The notes under the pieces were generated by a model, which ran no database searches, had not been told where the DNA came from, and worked only from the letters and a program-made list of their open reading frames with translations. From the NCBI GenBank assembly GCA_964406155.1, contig CAYOQR010000023.1, positions 7,341 to 71,340 on the forward strand: a stretch of 64,000 nt of DNA, given 5' to 3'. This DNA comes from Dongia_B sp964406155 (GTDB lineage: Bacteria > Pseudomonadota > Alphaproteobacteria > Dongiales > Dongiaceae). This document shows, piece after piece, positions 15,687-24,267 of this stretch (position 1 is the stretch's first letter; each line of letters begins with the position of its first letter). Position numbers and translations under genes: made by a program.

Positions 15687-16316
15687 TCAATGATTGATAT
15701 CCCGGCTCATCACCACGACGATGCCGCCAGGTTCGATCTCGTTGTTGCGGTATTTGGTTTCGGCGGCGGCGTCGATCATCTGGCGGTTGCGCAGATAGGC
15801 CTCGATCAGTTGCCGCTCATCCGCCTGGCGAACCCGTTCCCGGTCCAGCAGCGCGCCGCGCGTCACCGCGCAGGAGACCGCTGAGCCGCCATCGGTTGCG
15901 TAGAAGCGCACCCATTCATGCAGGTTGTCGTAATGGATCTTCGAGCTGTCGAAGATCAGCGTTACCTCGCGCTCCACTTGGCCGCGCCGAGCGAAGGCGT
16001 CGAGGTCCTGCGCAGCGATGAAGACCTCGCCGTTCCGCCGACGCGCGCCGCTCTGGTATTTCCACGCGGCGATGCCCTCGATCTTGCGGCGCTGCCGCTC
16101 GAAACCCGCGAGCAGTTCCTCCAACCCCGCCTCATGCAGATGGCAGAGATCGCCCAGCGCCACTTTATGGATCAGGCAGATGACCGGCAGCCCGCTGTTG
16201 TCAATTCCGGCGCCGCTATCCGTTGTGCCGCCTGCATCGGCGTCGCGGGCGTCGAAGCGGACGGATTCCCGTTCGGCATTCCATTGTCCCGGCTGTGCCA
16301 GGAAGTGCAGGCCCAT
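15687..16316 (-). CDS. Protein with two tandem DUF1488-like domains
   Basis: A 209-residue protein that appears to be an internal duplication. In the first half VRFDARDAD, ICLIHKVALGDL, LLAGFERQRRKIEGIAAWKY follow the DUF1488 pattern. In the second half VRFYATDGG, VSCAVTRGALLDR, LIEAYLRNRQMIDAAAETKY follow it again, each half ending in a short beta-like tail (GEVFIAAQDLD and GIVVVMSRDIN). DUF1488 proteins are normally single ~85-residue domains of unknown function in alphaproteobacteria. The ATG at 16316 has a strong ribosome site, GGGAGG, 8 bases upstream. Domain assignment is from pattern memory. Confidence 0.68.
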   Translation of the reverse strand: MGLHFLAQPGQWNAERESVRFDARDADAGGTTDSGAGIDNSGLPVICLIHKVALGDLCHLHEAGLEELLAGFERQRRKIEGIAAWKYQSGARRRNGEVFIAAQDLDAFARRGQVEREVTLIFDSSKIHYDNLHEWVRFYATDGGSAVSCAVTRGALLDRERVRQADERQLIEAYLRNRQMIDAAAETKYRNNEIEPGGIVVVMSRDINH

Positions 16317-16503
16317 GACCTAGTCCTCCCGTATAACCCGGCCACCTTTTACCTCAGGTGACTCAGTCCTCCCATTTCCCGGCGGTCGCGGCGGCCGCTT
16401 CCGGGAACCGGCGATCAGGATATCACGATCCCGCCGGAAACCGCTGAAAATGAGGCGTCAGGAGATGAGCCTTGCCCGATGTCTCACTTACTCCGCCCGC
16501 CCC

Positions 16504-19158
16504 TTACTCCGTATGCCCGAGCGCGCTTGGCGGCGGCGAATGCCGCACCGAGGTCGCGCTCTCATCTTCCTCGGCGGCCTCATCTTCCGCCCCGCCCTTG
16601 CCGTCTTCCGGCCGCGCGGCCTTGCCGGCCGGCTTGCGCTCGTCGCCCGGCCGGGTGCCGGCCTCCGCTTCCCGCACCTCGGCCTCAGCTTCGGCCGCTG
16701 CATCGGCTGCCTTGCCTTCATGCCGGATCACCACCGCCTGCACCGGCACCGCGATCATGATGCCGAGCTCATCGAACTTCTTCTTCATGCGGCGGTTGAA
16801 TTCGCGCTGCACGCCCCAGCGCCCGCTATCGGTGCAGACGATCTGGCCGACCAGGGTGGCATTGCCGCCATCCACTGCATCGACGCCCCAGAGCTGCAGG
16901 TCGCTGCGCATCATGTATTTGAAACTGTCATCCGCCCGCATCTCGAGCGCGATCTGCTTCAAGACCTCGCCGACCTTGTCGATATCCTCCTTGCCCGCCA
17001 CCGTCACCTTGACGGCGGCATTGCCGACGCCGCGATTGACATTGGTCACCGTGCCGACCGAGCTGAAGGGGATGATATGCACCGCTCCATCTCCCGCGCG
17101 CAGCCGGATCGTGCGGATCGAGAGCTTTTCCACCGTGCCGGACAGGCCGGACGCCGTGATGAAATCACCGACCTGCATGGCGTTTTCCAGCAGCAGGAAA
17201 ATGCCCGTGATGAAATCCTGCACCAGCTTCTGCGAGCCGAAACCGACGGCGACGCCGATGATGCTGGCGCCGGCCAGCAGCGGCGCGATATTGACGCCGA
17301 TCTCGCTGAGGAAGGTGAAGACCACCACCACCGAGACGATCACCAGCAGGATGGTGCGCATGATCGGCACCAGGGTGCGCATGCGGGCGGCATGGGCGAA
17401 ATCGCCCCGCGTATCCAGCCGCGACATATGCCGGTCGATGGCGATATTGGCGCCTTCCCAGACGGCCACGGAAATCAATGCCGAGATGGCGATGGTGATG
17501 ATCGCCGAAACCAGCCGGCTGCCGATCTCGCCGCTATGGAACCAGCCGATCGCATTCATTCCCCAGGCTTCCAGCAAGGCGATCGCCGTCAATGCAACCG
17601 CTGCCGCCGTGACGACGCCCCGCAGCAGCGGATAATAGCGGTTGGCCCGCTGCTTCAGACCCGGGAACCGGTGTTCGAGATCGACATCGATCTTGAACAG
17701 GCGGTCGAAGCCGCCCAGCAGCGCCATGGCGACCAGCCGCGCGATGACCAGCACCAGGGCCGTCGTCAGCGTGAACTGCATCAGCCGCTCCTGGGCATTG
17801 GGCACACCGATCGCCCAGACCACCCACATCGCCATCACCAGGAAGATGGCGATGAAATGCCACAAAGCGGCCGCCTGGTTGCGGATGGCGGTGATCACAC
17901 CGCGCCGCGTCTGGCCGTGTTCGTCCGGCTTTGCCCGCAGCCACTCGCCTACGGCGCGCCGGCATTGCAGGATGATGATGACGATATAGATATGAACGAT
18001 CAGCGAGATCAGCTTGATCAGCGTGCCATGGCCGGCCCGCGACAGGCCGAGCAGCCGCGCCATTTCCGCCATCGCCCAGCCGAACAGGGCCGTGCCCACC
18101 ACGCGATAGGTCCAGACCTCGATATAGGCGCCGGTCTCGTCGCTGACCGGCAGCAGCCGCAGCCCCGAGGTGGAGGAGAGAACGAACAGCCGCACCACGC
18201 AGGAGATCGCCCGGCAGATCACATAGGCATTGATGATGGCGACGCCGGCCAGACGCACCACGCGCACATCCGCCATTGGCGTGCTCAACAGGATGTTGCC
18301 GATCACCGCGAAGATGACGATGGGCAGCAGCTCCAGCAGGAAATGCAGCAAGGCCAGCGGCACCCGCTTCAGGAGCGCCAGGTCCCGGCCGGGTTTCGGC
18401 ACGGCGGGGCGGTAGCTCGGCTCGACATCGCCGGGATCGATATCGCTCGGCACCGTCTCCGCCGGATTGGGCATCTCGCCCGAGGGCGGCGTCGCGCGGT
18501 GCTCGATCGCCCCCAGCGGCCGGCGCAGCAGCAAACGCAGCAGCCATTCGCCGGCCAGGGCGCCGCCCACCATCACCGCCAAGCGCCAGATCGCATCCAA
18601 CAGCGTGTTGCGGGTATCGGGATCGGTGATCAGCGTGCGGAACCAGTGCCACAGTTTCGGCACATCGGCGACGGTCTTCGCGCTGCTGGTGATCTGCGCC
18701 GTGGCGTCGTCGAGCCAGGCGAGGCCCTGCACCATCAATTGCGCGCCGAGACTGTCGGCCGCCAGCGGCGCATTATCGGCCGCCGGTGCTGGACTTGCGG
18801 GTGCTGGACTTGCAGGCGCGGACGTGGCTGGCGCCGGAGCAGGATTAGCCGGCTTTGCCGGTGCCGGGCTGGCGACGGGCGTATTGGTACCCGCGGTATT
18901 GGCAATGGTCTGCAGCACCTGGATGAGCTGGTTGCGCTTCGCCTCGTTCTGCAGCACGTCCAGCGCCTGCCGCGCCTGCTCCGCCGTGACGTTCTGCCCA
19001 GTTCCCTGCCCACCCCCCTGCCCGGTCGCCGGTACAACGACCGTGGGCGAGGCAGCGGGAGCCGGTGCCGTCTGCTGCGCCAGAACCGGCGCCGCCAGGG
19101 TCGTCAGCAGCAGAACGGCGGTCAGCAAGGAAAGCGGCAGGAAACGCAACACACGCAT
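16504..19158 (-). CDS. Large MscS-family mechanosensitive channel (YbiO-like)
   Basis: An 884-residue inner-membrane channel that would open under membrane tension and release solutes on osmotic downshock. It has a signal peptide (FLPLSLLTAVLLLTTLAAPV), a periplasmic Pro/Ala-rich segment at ~80-170 (PAPAKPANPAPAPATSAPAS), about ten transmembrane helices, and the pore/MscS core near 590-700: IAPLLAGASIIGVAVGFGSQ, KLVQDFITGIFLLLENAMQV, GDFITASGLSGTVEKLSIRT. The cytoplasmic beta domain follows, with a charged Ala/Glu tail of about 80 residues. The whole gene is mirrored by a long open frame on the other strand, an effect of GC-rich codons only. Confidence 0.92.
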   Translation of the reverse strand: MRVLRFLPLSLLTAVLLLTTLAAPVLAQQTAPAPAASPTVVVPATGQGGGQGTGQNVTAEQARQALDVLQNEAKRNQLIQVLQTIANTAGTNTPVASPAPAKPANPAPAPATSAPASPAPASPAPAADNAPLAADSLGAQLMVQGLAWLDDATAQITSSAKTVADVPKLWHWFRTLITDPDTRNTLLDAIWRLAVMVGGALAGEWLLRLLLRRPLGAIEHRATPPSGEMPNPAETVPSDIDPGDVEPSYRPAVPKPGRDLALLKRVPLALLHFLLELLPIVIFAVIGNILLSTPMADVRVVRLAGVAIINAYVICRAISCVVRLFVLSSTSGLRLLPVSDETGAYIEVWTYRVVGTALFGWAMAEMARLLGLSRAGHGTLIKLISLIVHIYIVIIILQCRRAVGEWLRAKPDEHGQTRRGVITAIRNQAAALWHFIAIFLVMAMWVVWAIGVPNAQERLMQFTLTTALVLVIARLVAMALLGGFDRLFKIDVDLEHRFPGLKQRANRYYPLLRGVVTAAAVALTAIALLEAWGMNAIGWFHSGEIGSRLVSAIITIAISALISVAVWEGANIAIDRHMSRLDTRGDFAHAARMRTLVPIMRTILLVIVSVVVVFTFLSEIGVNIAPLLAGASIIGVAVGFGSQKLVQDFITGIFLLLENAMQVGDFITASGLSGTVEKLSIRTIRLRAGDGAVHIIPFSSVGTVTNVNRGVGNAAVKVTVAGKEDIDKVGEVLKQIALEMRADDSFKYMMRSDLQLWGVDAVDGGNATLVGQIVCTDSGRWGVQREFNRRMKKKFDELGIMIAVPVQAVVIRHEGKAADAAAEAEAEVREAEAGTRPGDERKPAGKAARPEDGKGGAEDEAAEEDESATSVRHSPPPSALGHTE

Positions 19159-19236
19159 CTTCGATCAATCCGGAATCAATATGGTCGGAAACATGACGGT
19201 ATGACGCCTCGGCCGGGTTGCCAGTTCCGATCAGGT

Positions 19237-19262
19237 GGTCCGATCGGACGGTCCGATCGACC
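19237..19262. repeat. Palindromic GGTCCGATCG direct repeats upstream of the channel gene
   Basis: GTCCGATCGGAC is a perfect 12-bp palindrome (19238-19249), and GGTCCGATCG occurs twice, 13 bp apart. It lies ~80 bp before the channel start and could bind a regulator, or belong to the short tandem-repeat class. Confidence 0.4.
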
Positions 19263-19526
19263 AGTACGGCGCGAGCCTCGAACGGGCCTAGGCAATAGCA
19301 TGGCCCCATCCCATGCGACACCGCTAAATGGCCGCTGCCCGCCATCAAATTCCCTTGAGGACATCCAGCACCCTGACATATCCCCCTGATATTGCTTCTT
19401 TTCAGCGGGCAGAAGATCACACTTCCCGCTTGCAACCATGGCGCAATGAATGAGATATTGAACTATTATTGAGTGCATTTGCCGGCAATATCATTGGCGG
19501 GTACGGCACAGGGACAGGGGCTCGTC

Positions 19527-20528
19527 ATGATGCGTATGCGGTACCGTTTCCATCATCTGCCGATGATGCTGGCGCTTTCGGGCGTCATGCTGGTCTGCGG
19601 CACGGCCCAGCCGGATCGCATCGGCGCCGGGATCAGCGCCGCCAGGGCAGCGGGGAACGACGCCACCGCTTTGGCCTGCCGCCAGGCGACCACCGGCAAT
19701 CATCTCGCCGATGACTGCGCCGAATTGGGGGCGGCCCTGCTGCAGCGGGGCGACACCAAACTTGCCGAGGCGGTGCTGCGCGATTCCCTGCGCCTGAAGC
19801 CGGGTGCCGAGCGTCCCGCCAACCTGCTGGTCTCGCTCTATGTCGATCAAAAGCGCTTCGACGATGCGGCAGCCCTCATGCGCGAGGCCGCACGGGTCAA
19901 TCCCGCCGATCCTCGCCCGCCATATATGCTCGGCCTCATCTTCACGATACAGAAGCAATATGCGGCGGCGGCGGATGCCTATCGCCAATCGCTGCATCTG
20001 CGGCCTGACGATGCCGCGACCCTGACCGGCCTCGGCACGGCGCTCAGGTTCCAGGACAAGCAAGCTGAGGCCGTCGAGGTCTACCGCAAGGCATTGCAGC
20101 GCGCGCCGCGTGATCCCGAAGCCAATCAGGGCATTGGCAGTATCCTGCTGCTGCAAGGCGATTATGCCGGCAGCATCCCGCCCTTCCGTATCGCCTTCGA
20201 GCAGATGCCTGAAAGCCGTTCCCTCACCCAGGCATATGTGACAGCCCTGCTGTTCCTCAAACGGGACGACGAGAATATCGCCATCCTGCGCAAGCATCTC
20301 GCGATCGATCCGACCGATGCCGAAAGCCAATTAAACCTGGGCATCGTTTACCTGATCCTGGGATCGAACCGCGAAGCCGCCGATCACCTGACCGAAGCCA
20401 CCCGTCTCGACCCAAACAACGGCAAGGCCCAGGCCGCCCTGGCTAAAGCCCTGGACGCGACCGGCCAGCCCGCCGCCGCCGCAACTGCCCGCAACCGTGC
20501 CAAGGCCTTGGGTTATGACGCACCTTGA
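19527..20528 (+). CDS. Exported tetratricopeptide-repeat protein
   Basis: A 333-residue TPR protein with a signal-like N-terminus (HHLPMMLALSGVMLVCG). At least six TPR units follow, for example AEAVLRDSLRLKPGAERPAN, AAALMREAARVNPADPRPPY, AAADAYRQSLHLRPDDAATL and AVEVYRKALQRAPRDPEANQ. Such proteins are periplasmic protein-interaction scaffolds; the partner is unknown. The frame opens 54 bases earlier, but ATG 19527 follows GGGACAGGGG at the right spacing. Another exported TPR protein is encoded at 21812. Confidence 0.8.
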   Translation: MMRMRYRFHHLPMMLALSGVMLVCGTAQPDRIGAGISAARAAGNDATALACRQATTGNHLADDCAELGAALLQRGDTKLAEAVLRDSLRLKPGAERPANLLVSLYVDQKRFDDAAALMREAARVNPADPRPPYMLGLIFTIQKQYAAAADAYRQSLHLRPDDAATLTGLGTALRFQDKQAEAVEVYRKALQRAPRDPEANQGIGSILLLQGDYAGSIPPFRIAFEQMPESRSLTQAYVTALLFLKRDDENIAILRKHLAIDPTDAESQLNLGIVYLILGSNREAADHLTEATRLDPNNGKAQAALAKALDATGQPAAAATARNRAKALGYDAP

Positions 20529-20637
20529 TCATACCTGCCCGTAGCTTGGATTGGACGCTATCGACACGGGAAACCACTCGGCATCTGGTCGCCTGCTTGT
20601 GTCGGGCCTTTTTTGCGCTCTACTGCCGATAGAGCAT

Positions 20638-20659
20638 CATTGATCTTGCATGATCAATG
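20638..20659. terminator. Perfect stem-loop between convergent genes
   Basis: CATTGATC and GATCAATG form an 8-bp stem with a 6-base loop, between the convergent TPR and Nudix genes. It may act as a bidirectional terminator; no T-run adjoins it. Confidence 0.4.
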
Positions 20660-20668
20660 TCGCTATCC

Positions 20669-21151
20669 CTACCACACCGCCGCAATCGGCCGCGTGCCGG
20701 TCCATTCCTCGATGCGCAACCGCGTCTTCGGCGAGACATCGGGCGGCAAGCGGTCGGGGGCGAACCAGCCGGTCTCGGTGATCTCCATGCGGTCGGCGGC
20801 ATGGGCCGTGCCGGTGAATTCGGTCACTTCATAGAGGATCGGATAATCGATCATGCCGCGATAATGATGCAGATAGACCTGCAGCAGGCGCGGCGGGCCG
20901 GCCAGCCCCAGCCCCACTTCCTCGCGCAGCTCCCGCGCCAATCCGTCCGCCGGCGCCTCGCCCCGGCGCAGCCCGCCACCCGGCAGGTACCAGTCATGGC
21001 GATAGGTATGCTTGACCAGCAAGACCTCCCCTGCCGGATTGCGGACGATGGCGCTGATGCCGATCGTCTTCATGCCGACAAGATGCAGCAGGCTGTTCCG
21101 CGTCCATTCCAGGCCGGGATAGATCCGGCGCAATAGGGTCCAATGCAGCAT
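20669..21151 (-). CDS. Nudix hydrolase
   Basis: A 160-residue Nudix-fold hydrolase that would cleave a nucleoside diphosphate linked to another group. The Nudix box G-x5-E-x7-REUxEExGU is intact at residues 59-81 (GGLRRGEAPADGLARELREE then VGL). Preceding residues MKTIGISAIVRNPAGEVLLV and HDWYLPGGG are typical. The N-terminal ~26 residues (MLHWTLLRRIYPGLEWTRNS) are extra and basic/aromatic; a start at the internal Met27 is possible. Substrate unknown. Confidence 0.88.
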   Translation of the reverse strand: MLHWTLLRRIYPGLEWTRNSLLHLVGMKTIGISAIVRNPAGEVLLVKHTYRHDWYLPGGGLRRGEAPADGLARELREEVGLGLAGPPRLLQVYLHHYRGMIDYPILYEVTEFTGTAHAADRMEITETGWFAPDRLPPDVSPKTRLRIEEWTGTRPIAAVW

Positions 21152-21811
21152 GATCCGATATCAGTTAAGTCCTCCGGAGCGCGGCGCAAGGCACCCCCTG
21201 CCGCGCACACGGGACGCTAGAATGACCGCCGCGCCCGGTCAATTCATATGGCGTCAAATTCCGCCTGCCCGGACGGTAAATCCTCCAGGTGACAAGATTT
21301 GAATCCTCGGGCGTCCGTCAAGCCGCGAGACTCGAATTCCCTGTCATTTGCCCTTTTTCAGTTCTAGAGTCGAAGAATATGCGGCGGAACAAGCCGCGAG
21401 GCGATCCCAACGGCGATCACGGGTGTGATCCACGGAAGATCGCACAGGGACGGGATGGTACCCCGGGACAGAATTGCAGGACGGAATTGCACTGCCGATC
21501 GGGCAGGAGAACGCACCGTCACCATGAATCGGTCATCTCCCGGCGCTAAACTGGGGCGCTAAAATCGGAGCGCTGGAATAAGGGATGCCGCGACGGCACG
21601 CCCCAGATCAAAACAACGCTGCTCGAATCAAGGCTGCTTGGATCAAGATTACTCGGATCAAGACTGCTCGGACCAAAACTATCAAGATGACATGACCCGA
21701 AGCGGCTTGGCCGGCATTCCAGGGTTCATTGCAACAAACGCATTCTGGCGCCAGATATCTGGTTGGGAAGACATCTGGTTGGTGAGGCATCTTGCTGGGG
21801 AGACGTCGCAC
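21152..21811. other. 660-bp gap with a 15-bp tandem repeat, no convincing gene
   Basis: No frame here has protein-like composition or a ribosome site. The right part holds a four-copy 15-bp repeat (21626-21685). The stretch just before the TPR gene could hold its promoter, but no clear -35/-10 pair is seen. Confidence 0.5.
21626..21685. repeat. 15-bp imperfect tandem repeat, four copies
   Basis: Units AATCAAGGCTGCTTG, GATCAAGATTACTCG, GATCAAGACTGCTCG and GACCAAAACTATCAA lie head to tail with exact 15-bp period. They are upstream of the second TPR gene and, in one frame, would encode Asp-Gln-rich pentapeptides, but that frame is not thought to be translated. Confidence 0.8.
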
Positions 21812-23074
21812 ATGAATCGCCTGTTCGACCGATTGATGATGGTTTCACCCCGCTCAGAAGCAAGGCTCCGTCACGCTGTGCCGTCGGAATGTTGCCATGC
21901 ATCGTCCATCGTGATCCTGGCCTGCCTCGCGGCGACGGCTTTCCTGTCGATGGATGTGATCCCGGTCCGCGCGGACAGCCCCAAGGAGCAGGCGACCCGT
22001 CCGCCGTACGGATCGCCGGCCTTCAGCACAGATCCCGCGATGATGGATGAAGTCGCGGCCAAGCCGGCGAAACCGGCCACCGCACCTTCACCGGCCACCC
22101 CCCCGTCACTGACCAATCCCAGGACGGCGGCGGACTTCATCGCCCTCGGCAACAAGTTCTATGCCACGCGCCATTTCAACGACGCCATCGCCGCCTATCG
22201 CCAGGCCATCGCCCGCGACGATGCCAGCGCGCTCGCTTATTACTATCTCGGCCGGGTCTATTACGATCAGTATCGCCTCGATGCCTCGATCCGCGCCTAT
22301 GAGACCTCCGTGCGGCTCGATCCGACCAATGCCGCCGCCTATAACGAACTCGGCATCGCCCTCAAGCATCGTGGCCGCCTCGACGATGCTATCGCCGCCT
22401 ATCAGAAAGCCATCATCGCCGCGCCGAAGGATGCCGTCGCCTATAACAATCTCGGCAACGCGCTCTATCAGACGGGTCAGCTCGATGCCGCCGTCGTCGC
22501 CTTCGCGAAATCCGTCAGCCTCAATCCGCGGCAGCCGGAGGCGCATATCGGCCTCGGCTCCGCTTTGCACGATCTCGGCCGCGATGACGATGCCGTCGCC
22601 GCCCTGCAAAGCGCCATCACTTTGGCGCCGCAATCACCGACCGCCTACTTCAATCTCGGCGTCGTCTATCAGCAGCAGAAAAAAATGGATGAGGCAGAGG
22701 CCGCCTATCGCCAGGTCGTCGCCCTCGTCCCGACCTATGCGCCCGCCTTCAACAATCTCAGCAATGTGCTGCGGGAGAACCGCAAGATCGGCGAGGCGGT
22801 CGCCATGGCGCAGCAGGCGGTGGTCCTCGCGCCGCGTTACGCCCATGCCTATCGCAGTCTCGGCCTTGCCTTGAAAGCAGCCGGCCGCGAGGATGAGGCA
22901 CGCCAGGCCATGCTGCAGGCGGCGACCCTGGACGGCTCGACACTGCCGGCAACGGCGGCAAAGACACCGGATGCCAACGTCACCCTGGCCTCCGGCAAGG
23001 CCTCCACCGCCGGGTCCGGCCCGGGCTTGAATCTGGCGCCCGTCTTTGAACCCAATATGACGCAGGCGCCTTAA
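21812..23074 (+). CDS. Exported tetratricopeptide-repeat protein 2
   Basis: A 420-residue TPR protein. Export signal at residues ~28-55 (SIVILACLAATAFLSMDVIP), then a Pro/Ala-rich linker (AAKPAKPATAPSPATPPSLT), then about eight TPR units from residue ~105 (AIAAYRQAIARDDASALAYY, SIRAYETSVRLDPTNAAAYN, AIAAYQKAIIAAPKDAVAYN and others). The frame opens 174 bases earlier across the 15-bp repeat, but ATG 21812 is preferred because GGGGAG lies 9 bases before it and the signal sequence follows. Similar architecture to the protein at 19527; role as a periplasmic scaffold is inferred. Confidence 0.82.
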   Translation: MNRLFDRLMMVSPRSEARLRHAVPSECCHASSIVILACLAATAFLSMDVIPVRADSPKEQATRPPYGSPAFSTDPAMMDEVAAKPAKPATAPSPATPPSLTNPRTAADFIALGNKFYATRHFNDAIAAYRQAIARDDASALAYYYLGRVYYDQYRLDASIRAYETSVRLDPTNAAAYNELGIALKHRGRLDDAIAAYQKAIIAAPKDAVAYNNLGNALYQTGQLDAAVVAFAKSVSLNPRQPEAHIGLGSALHDLGRDDDAVAALQSAITLAPQSPTAYFNLGVVYQQQKKMDEAEAAYRQVVALVPTYAPAFNNLSNVLRENRKIGEAVAMAQQAVVLAPRYAHAYRSLGLALKAAGREDEARQAMLQAATLDGSTLPATAAKTPDANVTLASGKASTAGSGPGLNLAPVFEPNMTQAP

Positions 23075-23087
23075 AGCCGAAATCCGT

Positions 23088-23783
23088 TCAAGCGACCCGC
23101 CGGAAGCGGGCATAATGGAAGCGCTGCACGCTGCCCCAGGGCGTCGCGTGATCGATCTCGAAGGCATCCTCCAGCGCGAACCCGTCCCCCAGCAGCGCCG
23201 TCAGGCTGGCCGCATCGTGACGCTGCACCGGCAGGCCGCTGCATCGTTCGGGCCCGCTCAGGGCGAAGCTGCCGAGGATGGCGCTGCCGCCGACCTTCAG
23301 CGCCCGGCGCAACGCCGCCGCATAAAGCCGCCGGTCGGCTTCATCCGTCAGGAAATGCAGGGCCGCGCGGTCGTGCCACAGATCGACCGCCATATCCGCC
23401 TGCCAATGACGGATATCGGTGACGATCAGGCGCGGCATATCCGCCCCTTCTCGCTCCTCCCGCTGCTTCAGCCGCTCTTGCACCCGCTGCAAGGCCGCTG
23501 CCGAGATATCCAGCAACAGCAGATGGCGATAGCCGAGATCCAACAGCCGGTCGGCCAGCAGCGACGCGCCGCCGCCGATATCCAGGATGACGGCCTCGGT
23601 CGATACACCCGCCTCCCGGATCAGCTTCAGCGAGACCGCCGGCTCCGGCTCGAACCAGCTCAGCTCGGCATCGCCCTTGCTGCCATAGATCCGATCCCAA
23701 TGATCCCGTGCTGCGCGATCCCGTGCTGTGTGATCCTGGGCCGTGCCATCCGTTCCCGTATCCCGATCCGCCATGAGCGCCAT
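23088..23783 (-). CDS. Class I SAM-dependent methyltransferase
   Basis: A 231-residue methyltransferase. Motif I is VILDIGGGASLLADRLL (Asp-Ile-Gly-Gly-Gly at 68-72), followed by LLLLDISAAALQRVQERL and the motif-II/III region WQADMAVDLWHDRAALHFL. The pattern HWDRIYGSKGDAELSWFEPE is typical of the thiopurine/tellurite-type small-molecule methyltransferases; the substrate is unknown. The N-terminal ~28 residues (DRDTGTDGTAQDHTARDRAA) come from a 15-bp tandem repeat and are probably disordered. It is convergent with the TPR gene, 14 bp away. Confidence 0.85.
   Translation of the reverse strand: MALMADRDTGTDGTAQDHTARDRAARDHWDRIYGSKGDAELSWFEPEPAVSLKLIREAGVSTEAVILDIGGGASLLADRLLDLGYRHLLLLDISAAALQRVQERLKQREEREGADMPRLIVTDIRHWQADMAVDLWHDRAALHFLTDEADRRLYAAALRRALKVGGSAILGSFALSGPERCSGLPVQRHDAASLTALLGDGFALEDAFEIDHATPWGSVQRFHYARFRRVA
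23702..23761. repeat. 15-bp tandem repeat within the methyltransferase N-terminus
   Basis: Units GATCCCGTGCTGCGC, GATCCCGTGCTGTGT, GATCCTGGGCCGTGC and CATCCGTTCCCGTAT, exact 15-bp period, in frame with the gene, giving an Asp/Arg/His/Ala repeat in the protein. Confidence 0.75.
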
Positions 23784-24267
23784 CCGTCGCTAAAGCCCAC
23801 GGGGAATATCCGCCCGTGTTCCATCCCGATTATCCTTAGATCAGCGGCTGGCAACCGGCAATCCCGCCCGCCAACATAGTATCTCCAACACTCGTTCCCT
23901 CAATCTAACCCGAGAGATAATAGGGTCGCATTGCAGTCTTTACGTGATGCCTGCATCCACTCAAATGCACCCTCCGGCTTGCTCCGTCAGCATAGGCCGA
24001 ATCTCATTTGCCGCTGCCACCCCTCACCCCGAGCTTCTCCCCGTCCGTCGGCGTAGGCCGACATTCGTCGGCGGGCGGAACGAGGGAGGTTTTCTTCGTC
24101 TCGAATAGAAGATTGGCTCGAATGGAGGATAGGCAAGCGTAACGATGATTTAAGCTCCCTCGCCCCGTGATAACGGGGAGAGGGTCGGGGTGAGGGGTGA
24201 CGACGACCAACGCGGTCGCCACAGATGAGACACCCCTTATATCAAAGGCGCGACACCGCCCTCAACC
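23784..24267. other. Repeat-filled gap between methyltransferase and LysR genes
   Basis: No gene is seen. A decayed piece of element C (GTCAGCATAGGCCGA) is at about 23987, followed by family A copy 3. The first ~200 bp carry no recognisable signal beyond the methyltransferase promoter region. Confidence 0.5.
24020..24197. repeat. Family A repeat, copy 3, with nested element C
   Basis: CCCCTCACCCCGAGCTTCTC at the left mirrors GAGAGGGTCGGGGTGAGGGG at the right. The nested palindrome GTCGGCGTAGGCCGACATTC plus GTCGGCGGG lies at 24048-24075 in the left hairpin loop. The ~100-bp centre includes GAGGGAGG and AGCTCCCTCGCCCCG. Confidence 0.85.

Noticed and set aside
16450..19389. Very long open frame (about 979 codons) on the plus strand, opposite the MscS-type gene
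   Set aside because: Composition is His/Arg/Asp/Gln-rich low complexity, as expected from the complement of GC-rich codons; the minus-strand protein has clear family motifs and a signal peptide.
21626..21685. Short regular repeats considered as a CRISPR array
   Set aside because: Units are contiguous, with no unique spacers, and no cas gene is present; the same applies to the other tandem arrays.
21638..21811. N-terminal extension of the second TPR protein across the 15-bp repeat
   Set aside because: The signal sequence and a good ribosome site place the start at 21812; the extension is Asp/Gln-rich repeat translation.
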